From contig NZ_MTSZ01000006.1 in the NCBI RefSeq assembly GCF_002118315.1, positions 62,001 to 126,000 on the forward strand: a DNA stretch of 64,000 nt, read 5' to 3'. Below, piece after piece: positions 9,681 through 18,339 of this stretch (its first letter is position 1; each line of letters begins with the position of its first letter). The notes under the pieces are model-generated. The model saw only the letters and a list, made by a program, of their open reading frames with translations, was not told where the DNA came from and ran no database searches. Made by a program: the position numbers and the translations under genes. This stretch comes from Kiloniella majae (GTDB lineage Bacteria; Pseudomonadota; Alphaproteobacteria; Kiloniellales; Kiloniellaceae).

Positions 9681-10436
9681 ATGGGTATTCTTGAAGTTCG
9701 CGATGTGAACAAACGCTTTGGTGGTCTAAAGGCCCTGGACAAAGTCGAACTTGATGTGGAAGAGGGGTCAGTCCACGCTATTATTGGCCCGAATGGTGCC
9801 GGAAAATCCACTTTTCTGAACTGTTTGGTTGGTTTGTTAGTTCCTGATAGCGGCAGCGTTAATTTTAACGGTAATTCTCTTTTGGGAATTAAGCCACATG
9901 AAATTAATCAGGCTGGTGTTTCCCGTGTCTTTCAGACACCAGAAATTTTTGGTGATCTGACACTTCTGGATAATGTGGTTATCCCGACCTTGGCTTCACG
10001 GGATGGTGCCTTCAAATTGAATGGCTGGAAACGTGCGGACCAAGACAGTGAAATCATAGGGCGTGCTGAGCATATGCTTGAGGATGTGGGCTTGATCGAT
10101 AAGCGGAATATGCATGCGGGCAGCCTGTCTCGTGGCGATAAACGTCGTTTGGAACTTGCCATGTGCCTGGTGCAAAATCCCAAACTTTTGCTGCTTGATG
10201 AACCGACGGCTGGTATGTCCCGTGCGGATACGAATAATACGATCGATCTTCTCAAACGTATCGGGGAGAGAGGTATCACCAAAGTGATTATCGAGCATGA
10301 TATGCACGTGGTCTTTTCCTTGGCTGACAAGGTGAGTGTTATGGCACAGGGAACTGTTATTGCAGAGGGAACACCGGAAGGGATTAAAGGCGATCCTCGT
10401 GTTCAGGAAGCTTATCTTGGGGGGGCACATCTATGA
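9681..10436 (+). CDS. livG: Branched-chain-type ABC transporter ATPase 1 (LivG family)
   Basis: A 251-residue cytoplasmic ATPase. Walker A is GPNGAGKST (36-44), the Q-loop is at Q85, Walker B with its catalytic Glu is LLLLDE (169-174), and the switch His is H206 in EHDMHV. The signature is LSRGDKRRLELA (149-160) instead of the common LSxGxQRRLE, a mild deviation that keeps the Gly. The C-terminal segment IAEGTPEGIKGDPRVQEAYLG is characteristic of LivG. The stop codon overlaps the start of livF by 4 bp. Confidence 0.94.
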   Translation: MGILEVRDVNKRFGGLKALDKVELDVEEGSVHAIIGPNGAGKSTFLNCLVGLLVPDSGSVNFNGNSLLGIKPHEINQAGVSRVFQTPEIFGDLTLLDNVVIPTLASRDGAFKLNGWKRADQDSEIIGRAEHMLEDVGLIDKRNMHAGSLSRGDKRRLELAMCLVQNPKLLLLDEPTAGMSRADTNNTIDLLKRIGERGITKVIIEHDMHVVFSLADKVSVMAQGTVIAEGTPEGIKGDPRVQEAYLGGAHL

Positions 10437-11176
10437 GCCGTATGCAACCAATTAAAAGTGAAGGAACAGCGCCGGCATACTTTTCGGCCCATGACCTTCA
10501 TGCCTATTACGGCGAAAGTTATATCGTTCAAGGGGTGAGCTTTGATGTTCGTGAAGGAGAGATCCTTGCTTTACTTGGACGAAACGGTGCGGGTAAGACA
10601 TCAACGCTTCGTGCCATTGCCAGGGCTGTTGATCCTGTCCTGACCCAAGGCGAAGTATGGCTGGACCACAAACCGCTCCACCGTATGAAGGATTTCGAAG
10701 CAGCTCAAAACGGTGTTGCGCTTGTTCCTGAAGATCGTCGAATTATCCCGGGACTGACGGTTGAAGAAAACCTCGAACTTGCCCAGATTGCGGAACCTAT
10801 TGGTTGGTCTATCGAGCGTCTTTATCAGCATTTCCCCCGTCTTGCTGAACGTCGTGACCAAGAAGGAATCACGATGTCGGGCGGAGAACAACAGATGCTT
10901 GCTGTTGCACGTGCTCTGGCCCGGGATGTGAAGTTGTTATTGCTTGATGAGCCCTATGAAGGGTTGGCTCCAGTGATTGTTCATGAGATTGAATCAATTC
11001 TGCAGGAAATTAAAACACACGGTATTACAACAATTATTGTTGAGCAGAATGCTATCGCTGCGCTTCATCTAGCAGATCGAGCCATTATTCTGGATATGGG
11101 ACAGGTTGTTTTTGACGGTACAGCACAGGAAGTTCTGGATAATGAAGAGCTTCGTCAGGAATATCTTGCGATTTAA
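10433..11176 (+). CDS. livF: Branched-chain-type ABC transporter ATPase 2 (LivF family)
   Basis: A 247-residue partner ATPase that ends the importer operon. Walker A is GRNGAGKTS (49-57), the signature is MSGGEQQMLA (148-157), and Walker B is LLLLDE (168-173), followed by PYEGLAP. About 14 extra residues precede the ABC domain. The ATGA overlap with livG indicates translational coupling. A clear terminator follows, so the operon is binding protein, livH, livM, livG, livF. Confidence 0.94.
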   Translation: MSRMQPIKSEGTAPAYFSAHDLHAYYGESYIVQGVSFDVREGEILALLGRNGAGKTSTLRAIARAVDPVLTQGEVWLDHKPLHRMKDFEAAQNGVALVPEDRRIIPGLTVEENLELAQIAEPIGWSIERLYQHFPRLAERRDQEGITMSGGEQQMLAVARALARDVKLLLLDEPYEGLAPVIVHEIESILQEIKTHGITTIIVEQNAIAALHLADRAIILDMGQVVFDGTAQEVLDNEELRQEYLAI

Positions 11177-11208
11177 AAAATAAAAAAATGCAGAGTGTAT
11201 ATAGTATT

Positions 11209-11239
11209 AGGGGCAGCTTTTAGCTGCCCCTTCTTTTGT
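11209..11239 (+). terminator. Rho-independent terminator of the liv-type operon
   Basis: A perfect 10-bp stem AGGGGCAGCT / AGCTGCCCCT (11209-11218 with 11222-11231, loop TTT) is followed by TCTTTTGTT. It lies between convergent transcription units. Confidence 0.9.
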
Positions 11240-11266
11240 TAGGAAGATTAATACCATTTGCGAAAG

Positions 11267-12113
11267 TCAGTTAATTTCTTGAACTTTCATGACTAATTCA
11301 CTCCAGTTTCGCTGGTTTTCTATGTCATGTTCAAGGCCCTGTTCATCCGCGATAGTAAAGCGTTTTACTGCCGGTGTTTTACTTGTTGCCTGATAGAGCC
11401 AATAAGCTTCAGCCTTGAGCGCTTCTTCAATTGGTTTATCGATCGATTCATAAACCATTTGCTTGCAGGCATTAATGGATTCAGAAGGGAACTGCGCGAT
11501 CCGTTGCGCCAGTTTATCAACGTATTCGTCAATTTCCTCTGGTTCCAATGCCTTGTTGATTGTGCCCATGCGTTCTGCGTCATCTGCATCATAGTCCTGG
11601 GCACTCAAAATAATTTCCAAAGCCCGACCCAATCCCGTTTGGCGTGCCATACGAGACGCTCCGCCGCCGCAGGGCAAAATTCCCATACCAACTTCCATCT
11701 GCATGAACTTGAATTTCCCGCGAGCTGCGAAACGCATATCAAGAGCAAGCGCTAGTTCGTGTCCTCCACCTCGGGCAAATCCTTCTAATTTGGCGATTTG
11801 TGGCTTGTGGAACTTTACTAAGGCGCTCACAAATAGATTGAAGGTCCAGTAACTGAGCTTCGTCCCTTGAAACAGCTTCTGTTGACATGTCTTTCAGCAA
11901 TTCCGTGTCATAATGACAAACCCATATTTCAGGATTTGCAGACTGGAAGATTACGACCTTTGTTTTACGATCACGTTCCAAACGCATGGCTAGGCTATTA
12001 AGGTCAGCAAGCATCTCTTGCCCTTGTACGTTGACAGTTCCAAAATTGAACGTAACTGTCGCGATGGCGTTTTGGACATCAACTGTAAATGTTTGAAAGT
12101 TTTCATATTGCAT
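11267..12113 (-). pseudogene. Crotonase (enoyl-CoA hydratase/isomerase family), frameshifted
   Basis: Two overlapping minus-strand frames together make one crotonase. The N-terminal part (down from 12113) reads through to KVPQAT and then goes out of frame. The C-terminal part (to 11267) begins in phase at IAKLEGFARGGGHELALALD. Removing one T from the TTT at 11797-11799 joins them into about 281 residues with intact oxyanion-hole (GGGHELAL) and MEVGMGILPCGGG segments. The frame otherwise looks healthy and has no further stops, so this is either a very recent mutation or a sequencing error. It is the last gene of the CmcJ/LLM/SDR cassette. Its exact substrate is unknown. Confidence 0.82.
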
Positions 12114-12200
12114 TTTGGTATCCTTTGGCTTGCTTAAGGACGAAGCCCGTTTTTTTTGGAGGGCGCGTTTTAGGCGAATGTACTGTTCAACATGAACGCT

Positions 12201-12992
12201 TCAATTTAGTTCAATAAGCATTGCCTCAATTGCTTTTGTAACGTGTTCATTTTTACTCGCGACTAGAGCATCAGGATGCGGGTCAGAAAACTTGCCCTGA
12301 TCGTTATCAAAATAGCGACCGGAAGCGTTGGCGAATTCATCACTCAAGGCAGCACGAACAAGAATATCAGCCCCGATACTCAAATTATTACCTTGCATGC
12401 CATACGCATCTTTGACCATCTTGCTTGCTAGAAATGAGGCTGGGTTGATCGCGATGATAGAGGGACTGTTGTTGCCAAGTGTTGCTGCGAGATGCATGGA
12501 CCACATGGTGAGTGCCAGTTTGCTTTGTCCATAGGCTGCGTTATCGCTTAAATTTGCATTGGGTTTAAATGCCTTCATCTCAACAGCAGTTTGTGCTGCA
12601 GAAGATAAATTTATCACACGTGATTCCGAAGACATTATTGGCAGCAGTAACTTTGTCAGAAGATAAGGCGCGGCAGTGTTAACCATAATGCGTAAATCAT
12701 ATCCATCATCAGTAACTGGATTTGGCATTTTAAATACGCCAGCATTATTAATAAGGACGTCAATTGTCTCATGGTTACTTTGAATCGCACTTGCCAGTGT
12801 TTTTACACCTTTCATGCTGGATAAGTCGGCACAGTAGGTTTCTGTATTACCATCAATGTCAGCTGCAGCATCGCTAAGCTTTTTCTCGCTTCGGCCATGT
12901 AACAAGACATTGTGCCCATTCGCGATCAGCTTCTTTGCAGTTAGCAAACCGATACCATCCGTTGACCCTGTAATGAGAATTGTTTTGCTCAT
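12201..12992 (-). CDS. Short-chain dehydrogenase/reductase
   Basis: A 263-residue classical SDR. The NAD(P)-binding motif TGSTDGIG lies near residues 9-16, NNAG at 82-85, the catalytic Ser in NLSSAAQ (130-131), and the YxxxK pair at Y154 and K158 (YGQSK). It resembles the retinol-dehydrogenase-like or DltE-like SDRs that act on hydrophobic alcohols or ketones; the actual substrate is unknown. It lies 11 bp downstream of the luciferase-like monooxygenase gene and is very probably cotranscribed with it. Confidence 0.88.
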   Translation of the reverse strand: MSKTILITGSTDGIGLLTAKKLIANGHNVLLHGRSEKKLSDAAADIDGNTETYCADLSSMKGVKTLASAIQSNHETIDVLINNAGVFKMPNPVTDDGYDLRIMVNTAAPYLLTKLLLPIMSSESRVINLSSAAQTAVEMKAFKPNANLSDNAAYGQSKLALTMWSMHLAATLGNNSPSIIAINPASFLASKMVKDAYGMQGNNLSIGADILVRAALSDEFANASGRYFDNDQGKFSDPHPDALVASKNEHVTKAIEAMLIELN

Positions 12993-13003
12993 AAAATTTT
13001 CCT

Positions 13004-13972
13004 TTAATGTTTAAATGTAGGAAGCAGCTCGTTTGCCAAACGTTGTAAGGTTGTTTGGATATTGGCTTGATTAAATCGTAGGTTCAGCGCGACGTGATTG
13101 ATGCCTAATTCTTGTAACTGTGTAAGGTATTCTCTTAGAAAACCGACACCGGATTGAAAACCTAGATGTATGGGGCGAGGAGGGGCCTCTGCGTCGTCCT
13201 GTAGGTCGACATATAGTGATTGCATCACTGGTTTGTTCTGGGTGCCTGCATCTGCAATTCTACTTCGATATTCCTTGATAACCCTCGCTTGTGATGACGT
13301 GTCACGCGGATAGGTCATCCAGCCATCTCCATTCTGTGCAACCCAATCAGGCGATTGCTGACTACCACCCGTAATGAGTATTGGAACCTGTCCTCCAACA
13401 GGCTTGGGTAACATGTCAATGTTGCCGGCGAGAACACCTTGCGTACCTTCGTAATGCGGATAACTATTGGCGACTGCGCGGATATAATCAAAGCTATCCC
13501 GAAACCGTTCACCCCGATCAATGAAACTCTTTTGGAGGGCAGGATACTCCTCAGGACGATCACCAGATGCGACGCCGAGTAACAGCCGTCCTCTTGATAA
13601 AACGTCTGCGGTTGCTGCTGCCTTTGCGACATGGGCAGGATGGCGTAACGGCAGAATGATACTTGCGGTCCCTAATGCAATATTCGTTGTAACAGCTGCC
13701 AGTGTTCCGAGATAGACGAAGGGATCAAACATTTGTCCCGCATCGCCAAAACTCGGTACATTGAATGGTACATCCCGTAACCAAAGAGCAGAGAAACCAA
13801 GTTCTTCAGCGAGTTTTGCTGTTTCCAAGTGTGTTTCCATCGCAGGCTCTGCACCAACGGGATAGGCTTCTATGGGAAGTACTAATCCGATACTAAGTTT
13901 ATTCGGTTCAAAGACAGTATTATAAGCTTGATTAATGACCGGAAATTCGCCTGGGTTCGTTCTTTTGAGCAT
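13004..13972 (-). CDS. Luciferase-like (LLM class) flavin-dependent oxidoreductase
   Basis: A 322-residue TIM-barrel flavoprotein of the bacterial luciferase superfamily. Seen in it are the N-terminal LSIGLVLPIEAYP strand, LAEELGFSALWLRDVPF, the TNIALGTASIILPLRHPAHVAKAAATADVLSRGRLLLGVASGD core that binds reduced flavin, and a C-terminal helix pair. It resembles the TIGR03571-type subgroup. Such enzymes use FMNH2 or F420 to oxidise small organic molecules; the substrate is not known here. The gene lies 16 bp after the CmcJ-like gene and 11 bp before the SDR gene, consistent with one operon under the divergent LysR regulator. Confidence 0.88.
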   Translation of the reverse strand: MLKRTNPGEFPVINQAYNTVFEPNKLSIGLVLPIEAYPVGAEPAMETHLETAKLAEELGFSALWLRDVPFNVPSFGDAGQMFDPFVYLGTLAAVTTNIALGTASIILPLRHPAHVAKAAATADVLSRGRLLLGVASGDRPEEYPALQKSFIDRGERFRDSFDYIRAVANSYPHYEGTQGVLAGNIDMLPKPVGGQVPILITGGSQQSPDWVAQNGDGWMTYPRDTSSQARVIKEYRSRIADAGTQNKPVMQSLYVDLQDDAEAPPRPIHLGFQSGVGFLREYLTQLQELGINHVALNLRFNQANIQTTLQRLANELLPTFKH

Positions 13973-13988
13973 AATTTATCTCTCTCGT

Positions 13989-14768
13989 TTAATAACGAAT
14001 GAGTGTTCGACTCTCGATGCTTTTTCGAATTGTATTGATGTTTACATCTTCAATCATATCAAGCGCGCTGTGGGCAATGGAAGGTAGTCCACGGTTGTCA
14101 TAGATATTGAAGATTGCAATCTCGTCCGGGGTCATTTTAGATTGATAAATCCATTCATGGTTCTGGTTCTCAACTAAACCCATGATCTGCCCTCTTCTGT
14201 CTGGATAAATGAGATCAAGAAGCACCCAGTCATGTTCATCAAGGCTAGATGGACGCACAAATCCCAGTGGCGCGCTATTTATGGGGTTTTCAAGTGGGCG
14301 CCAAACATTGATAAAAGCGTAATGCCCCTTGCTCCATTCATGAGCGTGTTCATCGCCCAGAATGTCTATTAGTCTTTGCCTTGCACCATCTTCGCTGTAA
14401 TCACTATGAACATTACGTGCGGGAAGACGCACTGCATCAGGGTCGTCTTCTCTTATCGTATGGTCAAAGATTATGACGTCTTTGACGCGCAGCTTTTCCT
14501 GCAGAAGTGTCGTTAATTCTTGGTCATAAATTTCTCGCCAAGAATTATCTTCGGTCGTGATATTCGTACTGGTTGGTACGTTAGCAAAGGCGAGTGAATC
14601 CTTTGGAAATGAAACTGATCCCCGTTTGGTACGCGCATCTGCAACAGGCACATTTACTGTCCGCAATTCAGGGGAAATCAAATTTCCTTTGATACCATCT
14701 GCATCCAAATGGAACGCTTGCCGTTCAGGTTTGTGTACGTGGTAATTAACCGTTGCTGTCTGAATCAT
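13989..14768 (-). CDS. CmcJ/NvfI-like oxygenase family protein
   Basis: The product resembles the CmcJ/NvfI (also AsqJ/GA4-desaturase-related) family: IIFDHTIR, then ARNVHSDYSEDGARQRL with a candidate iron-binding His-x-Asp, then the family signature FINVWRPL and the SPLGFVRPSS-like segment. Known members are Fe(II)/2-oxoglutarate enzymes or accessory oxygenases of secondary metabolism. The frame opens at an ATG at 14798. The ATG at 14768 (MIQTATVNYHV) fits the family N terminus better and has a GAAAGAAC stretch before it, giving 259 residues. It is the first gene of the four-gene cassette. Confidence 0.72.
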   Translation of the reverse strand: MIQTATVNYHVHKPERQAFHLDADGIKGNLISPELRTVNVPVADARTKRGSVSFPKDSLAFANVPTSTNITTEDNSWREIYDQELTTLLQEKLRVKDVIIFDHTIREDDPDAVRLPARNVHSDYSEDGARQRLIDILGDEHAHEWSKGHYAFINVWRPLENPINSAPLGFVRPSSLDEHDWVLLDLIYPDRRGQIMGLVENQNHEWIYQSKMTPDEIAIFNIYDNRGLPSIAHSALDMIEDVNINTIRKSIESRTLIRY

Positions 14769-14904
14769 TATCTGTTCTTTCGAGTATATGAAACGCACTG
14801 AAAATGAAGGATGTCCTGGAATTTCTAAGAAATAAGATATTGTCTTTATTGTTAGATATAAATGAGCGATAATTATATTCAGTATTCCGATCTTGGATAT
14901 AATT

Positions 14905-15810
14905 ATGGATACCGAAAACCTACGTCTTTTTGTTTTGGCTAGTGAGTTGCTTAATATCAGTGCTGCAGGACGTCAGTTAGGTATGGCACCAGCTGTCTCA
15001 AGTGCCAAACTTGCCAAACTCGAACATCAACTTGGGACGGAACTACTTCATCGTTCGACCAGAAAAGTCTCGCTGTCACTTGAAGGAGAGGAATTTTTAC
15101 CTTTTGCCAGAGAGATCATCACTCAGGAAGAAACTGCTTTTGCCGTATTGGGCAAGGGCCAAACACAAATAAGTGGGACATTGCGATTTACAGCGCCCAG
15201 TACATTTGCCCAGCTATACATCGCCCCCATCATACCGGAGTTTTTGAATGCACACCCTGGGCTCACATTGGATTTAAGGCTCTCCGATATGCAGTTTGAT
15301 CTGATTGAAGGTAGTTATGATCTAGCACTTCGAAACGCCCCATTGACTGACACAAGTCTCAAAGGACGCAAGCTTGCGGATGACAGACGTATTCTTTGCG
15401 CATCTCCCGCATATCTTGAGCAATCTGGCATACCAGAAATGCCGTCTGATCTGAATGACCATAAACTGATTGCATTTCGCGATCAGCAAACCCGTCCTTT
15501 AAAGGGATTGGAAGGTCGGGTCGGCAACTTTGATCCTAGTGTCGCAAACAGCCAGTTAATTGTTGATGACGGACTAAGTTTAAAAAACGCAACACTTGCA
15601 GGAGCTGGCATATCTATGAATTCTCTTTGGAGTGTGCATGCTGAACTTGTCTCAGGCGAGCTTGTTCATATTATGCAGGATTATAGTGGGGCAGATGAAA
15701 CTGTTCTCTGGATGATTTATCCGAAGACAAATGTACTTTCACCGAAGGTTAGGGTCTTTATGGACTTCCTTATTGAGCGGATTGGTAAAAAGCCTGTTTG
15801 GGAAAGTTAA
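14905..15810 (+). CDS. LysR-type transcriptional regulator
   Basis: About 301 residues. The winged HTH (residues 1-60) includes ISAAGRQLGMAPAVSSAKLAKLEHQLGTELLHRSTRKVSLS, followed by a periplasmic-binding-fold effector domain with the usual LRFTAPSTFAQLYIAPIIPEFL segment. A TTG at 14893 would add four residues, but the ATG at 14905 matches the family. It is transcribed divergently from the CmcJ-like cassette across about 136 bp, the classic arrangement for a LysR regulator controlling its neighbour. The inducer is unknown. Confidence 0.92.
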   Translation: MDTENLRLFVLASELLNISAAGRQLGMAPAVSSAKLAKLEHQLGTELLHRSTRKVSLSLEGEEFLPFAREIITQEETAFAVLGKGQTQISGTLRFTAPSTFAQLYIAPIIPEFLNAHPGLTLDLRLSDMQFDLIEGSYDLALRNAPLTDTSLKGRKLADDRRILCASPAYLEQSGIPEMPSDLNDHKLIAFRDQQTRPLKGLEGRVGNFDPSVANSQLIVDDGLSLKNATLAGAGISMNSLWSVHAELVSGELVHIMQDYSGADETVLWMIYPKTNVLSPKVRVFMDFLIERIGKKPVWES

Positions 15811-16039
15811 TTATTTAGCTGATTTCAAAAAATCATTATTCCAGCATAAATACCAAAATAGAATATTGAGCTTTGTATCGTAACTTCGTACTTTAATTTA
15901 TACGCTTTCCGGGCATTTTGATTGGTTGGTTGTACTTTGTCGCAGGATTTTATCTCTTCCTGTATAGGTCCAAATAGATTGACTTTTTTGGAAGTGAATA
16001 AAAAGCTTTGAGAAACAAAGATCATTTCAGGAGAGTGAT

Positions 16040-16675
16040 GTGGATGAGTTGTTAGCCATTGCGAGTATTGTTGGTGTGATCATTATTGGTGCAATGACCC
16101 CGGGGCCCAGTTTTATTGTGGTGGCTCAAATCTCCTTGGCAAACTCGCGCTCTCATGGAATAGCTGCGGCCGTTGGCATGGGCCTTGGCGCTTTGGTCTT
16201 TGCGGGGCTTGCTTTACTTGGATTGCACCTTCTTTTTATGCAGGTTGTTTGGCTGTACGTCGCGTTTAAGATTTTTGGCGGTCTTTATTTGCTTTATCTC
16301 GGCATAAAAATTTGGCGTGGAGCTAAAAACAAGCTGATGTCTGAAGAAAAGGGGAGCACACAACCGCAGGCAGGACAAAGTCTAACGCGCTCCTTTTATA
16401 TTGCCTTTATGACACAGATTAGTAATCCAAAAGCTGCACTTATTTATAGTGGTGTTTTTGCTGTTTTTATGCCGACAGAAACGTCTATCTGGTTTCCTAC
16501 GCTTTTATTGCCAGCGTTACTTTTTGTGGAAACGGGGTGGTATGTTCTGGTGGCTTGTGCCCTTTCAGCCAAAGCATCACGTCAGATATATCTTAAATCC
16601 AAGAGTTGGATTGATCGCATTGCCGGTGGTTTGATGGGGGCTTTGGGGATAAAGCTTCTAACATCAAGTGCCTGA
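16040..16675 (+). CDS. LysE/RhtB family exporter
   Basis: A 211-residue inner-membrane protein with about six TM helices. It carries the family signature GAMTPGPSFIVVAQISLANSR near residue 18 and the conserved QISNPKAALIYSGVF segment near residue 122. The family exports amino acids such as homoserine, threonine, leucine or lysine; this one's substrate is unknown. The GTG start at 16040 is chosen because AGGAGAG lies 6-7 bases upstream. The overlapping ATG at 16038 reads into a stop after five codons. No regulator is adjacent. Confidence 0.9.
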   Translation: MDELLAIASIVGVIIIGAMTPGPSFIVVAQISLANSRSHGIAAAVGMGLGALVFAGLALLGLHLLFMQVVWLYVAFKIFGGLYLLYLGIKIWRGAKNKLMSEEKGSTQPQAGQSLTRSFYIAFMTQISNPKAALIYSGVFAVFMPTETSIWFPTLLLPALLFVETGWYVLVACALSAKASRQIYLKSKSWIDRIAGGLMGALGIKLLTSSA

Positions 16676-16759
16676 GGAAATACTTTAAAGCTTTTACGAA
16701 AATACCTATTTGTGAAATGCTAGATTTTAAACAGGCATTTATACAGGGCGAAAAGAGAC

Positions 16760-17536
16760 ATGGTTGAGCGAAAACCTAACCCGTTTGAGAAGAATTCAGA
16801 TAATGGGGAAGGGGGAAAACCTTCGAGAGGGGGTATTTCGGCTTTTTGGCTCTTTATCATTCTCATCGTTTTAACTGGTCTGGGGGTGTTTTTTCTTGCT
16901 GATCGTTTCCCGGGTTCTCTTAGCAGTGATGATGATCAGATAGATCTTGTTCGAAGCCTTGCAATTTTACTCCTTGTTATGTCTTCGATACTTGGTGTTG
17001 GGCGGCTTCAAAAATCTGATTTACCAAGACATTTACGGGATATCGGGCTTTGGGTGGTTATATTTATCGTTCTTTTTGTCGGCTATAGCTATCGCGATGT
17101 CTTTGAGAATGTATGGGACCGGGTTTCGAACAATCTTGTCCCGGGGCAGGGCTATACAAATCAGGCTGGTGATCTTGAGTTTGCCCGCGCCAGTGATGGG
17201 CATTTTTATATCGAAGCATTTGTTGATGATGAACGTGTTAAATTTCTTGTTGATACAGGCGCAAGTTCAATTGTTTTAAGCCCGGATGATGCACAGCGTT
17301 TGGGGTTTGACTTTGATAAGCTGACTTTCAACCGAATTTTCGAGACGGCAAACGGCACCGGGAGAGGGGCCTCGGCTCAGGTTTATCGAATGACGCTGGG
17401 TGAGAGAGAGTTTCAAGACGTGCGCGTTTCGATAAATCAGGCGCCAATGTCAACGTCCTTACTTGGGATGGCGTTTTTGGAAAAATTCCCCAGTTTCGAA
17501 TTCCGTGGGGATAAGCTTATTCTTAGATCACGATAA
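16760..17536 (+). CDS. TIGR02281-type membrane-anchored retropepsin-like aspartic protease
   Basis: 258 residues. A charged N terminus is followed by three hydrophobic segments (about 27-48, 70-85 and 93-111), then a periplasmic domain with the single aspartic-protease motif FLVDTGASSIVL (catalytic D165). The C-terminal LLGMAFLEKF segment is typical of clan AA 'aspartyl protease' proteins of Alphaproteobacteria. Retropepsin-like enzymes act as dimers, since each chain supplies one Asp. The substrate is unknown. It stands 84 bp after the exporter gene and is convergent with the SLOG gene. Confidence 0.88.
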   Translation: MVERKPNPFEKNSDNGEGGKPSRGGISAFWLFIILIVLTGLGVFFLADRFPGSLSSDDDQIDLVRSLAILLLVMSSILGVGRLQKSDLPRHLRDIGLWVVIFIVLFVGYSYRDVFENVWDRVSNNLVPGQGYTNQAGDLEFARASDGHFYIEAFVDDERVKFLVDTGASSIVLSPDDAQRLGFDFDKLTFNRIFETANGTGRGASAQVYRMTLGEREFQDVRVSINQAPMSTSLLGMAFLEKFPSFEFRGDKLILRSR

Positions 17537-17561
17537 TGTTCATCAATATAGCCAATAAACT

Positions 17562-18137
17562 CTAGGCAAATTTACTGTGATAATCTTCTCGTACTGGCTT
17601 AAGCACTGTAATGGTGTCTTCTTTCAGAAAGCCTTGTTCAATGAGGCCGTTGATTGCTTCTTGCGGTATGGCGGGGGCATCGGGACTGGCAATTTCCCAT
17701 TCCCAATGACTATGTTGGAAAACAAGACGCCCTTTACCTGACCAATAGTAATCCAGAATGGTTTTTTCGGCTTGTTCCATTTCTTGCCAGTCAAAGCCAT
17801 ATATTTGGTGGTGAATTTTTATGCCCGCCTTGGCTGCCTCTCTCAACATACAGCTCGCACCGGGGCTTTTACCGTCCCATAAAAGGATTAATCCATCAGC
17901 ATAGTTTGCCATTTCCCGGTTTCTGAGCTCACCAGCTTCCCGGCCATATTTAACCCAGTCGGCATGAAGTACTTTTTTGGAGATGTCGTTTTTTTTAGCC
18001 CATTGCTCTCCCAATGTATCAACCCCGCGACAGCCACCGGATACCACTTCTTCTATGGGCCAGTCGACGCCCTCAACAAAACTTTCCAGAGCATTATAAT
18101 CATTAATGGTGCGTGAGCCGGCAATAATTACTTTCAT
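17562..18137 (-). CDS. YspA/cpYpsA-related SLOG family protein (DUF2493)
   Basis: About 191 residues. The first half is the DUF2493/SLOG Rossmann-like domain: KVIIAGSRTINDY at the N terminus, VVSGGCRGVDTLGEQWA, then GLILLWDGKSPGASCMLREAAKAG. SLOG domains bind nucleotide-derived ligands, and some act in phage or stress signalling; no activity can be assigned here. The C-terminal 80 residues have no recognised domain. Two adjacent ATG codons (18140 and 18137) follow an AAAGG box. Confidence 0.8.
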   Translation of the reverse strand: MKVIIAGSRTINDYNALESFVEGVDWPIEEVVSGGCRGVDTLGEQWAKKNDISKKVLHADWVKYGREAGELRNREMANYADGLILLWDGKSPGASCMLREAAKAGIKIHHQIYGFDWQEMEQAEKTILDYYWSGKGRLVFQHSHWEWEIASPDAPAIPQEAINGLIEQGFLKEDTITVLKPVREDYHSKFA

Positions 18138-18339
18138 CATGAAACCTTTGTTTGGGGTAGGGATAAATCAGCATTATTGTAGCGATTAAGACAGGCATTA
18201 TAAACGTGGGAAATTGACGCAGATAATAGAAACAGCATAGCTGTAAGTGATCAAATGGTAGATTATAATAAGATAAACGTAATTTAGTTTATAGTCTTTG
18301 TCGGTCTCGATAAAATTTCATTAATATCTCTTACGTAAT

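Noticed and set aside
5982-11176. Urea transporter (urtABCDE)
   Set aside because: The five-gene order is the same, but no urease or urea-specific feature is present, and the family has several other substrates.
11267-12113. Two separate adjacent crotonase genes
   Set aside because: The frames overlap and each lacks the other's half of one fold; removing one base joins them into a normal-length protein, so a frameshifted single gene is the simpler reading.
14835-14859. AGATAT direct repeat in the divergent LysR/CmcJ promoter as a LysR box
   Set aside because: Six-base repeats are common in such AT-rich sequence, and no convincing dyad with T-N11-A supports it.
15825-16025. 66-codon minus-strand frame in the gap before the LysE gene
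   Set aside because: Low-complexity AT-rich sequence with no ribosome binding site and no recognisable features.
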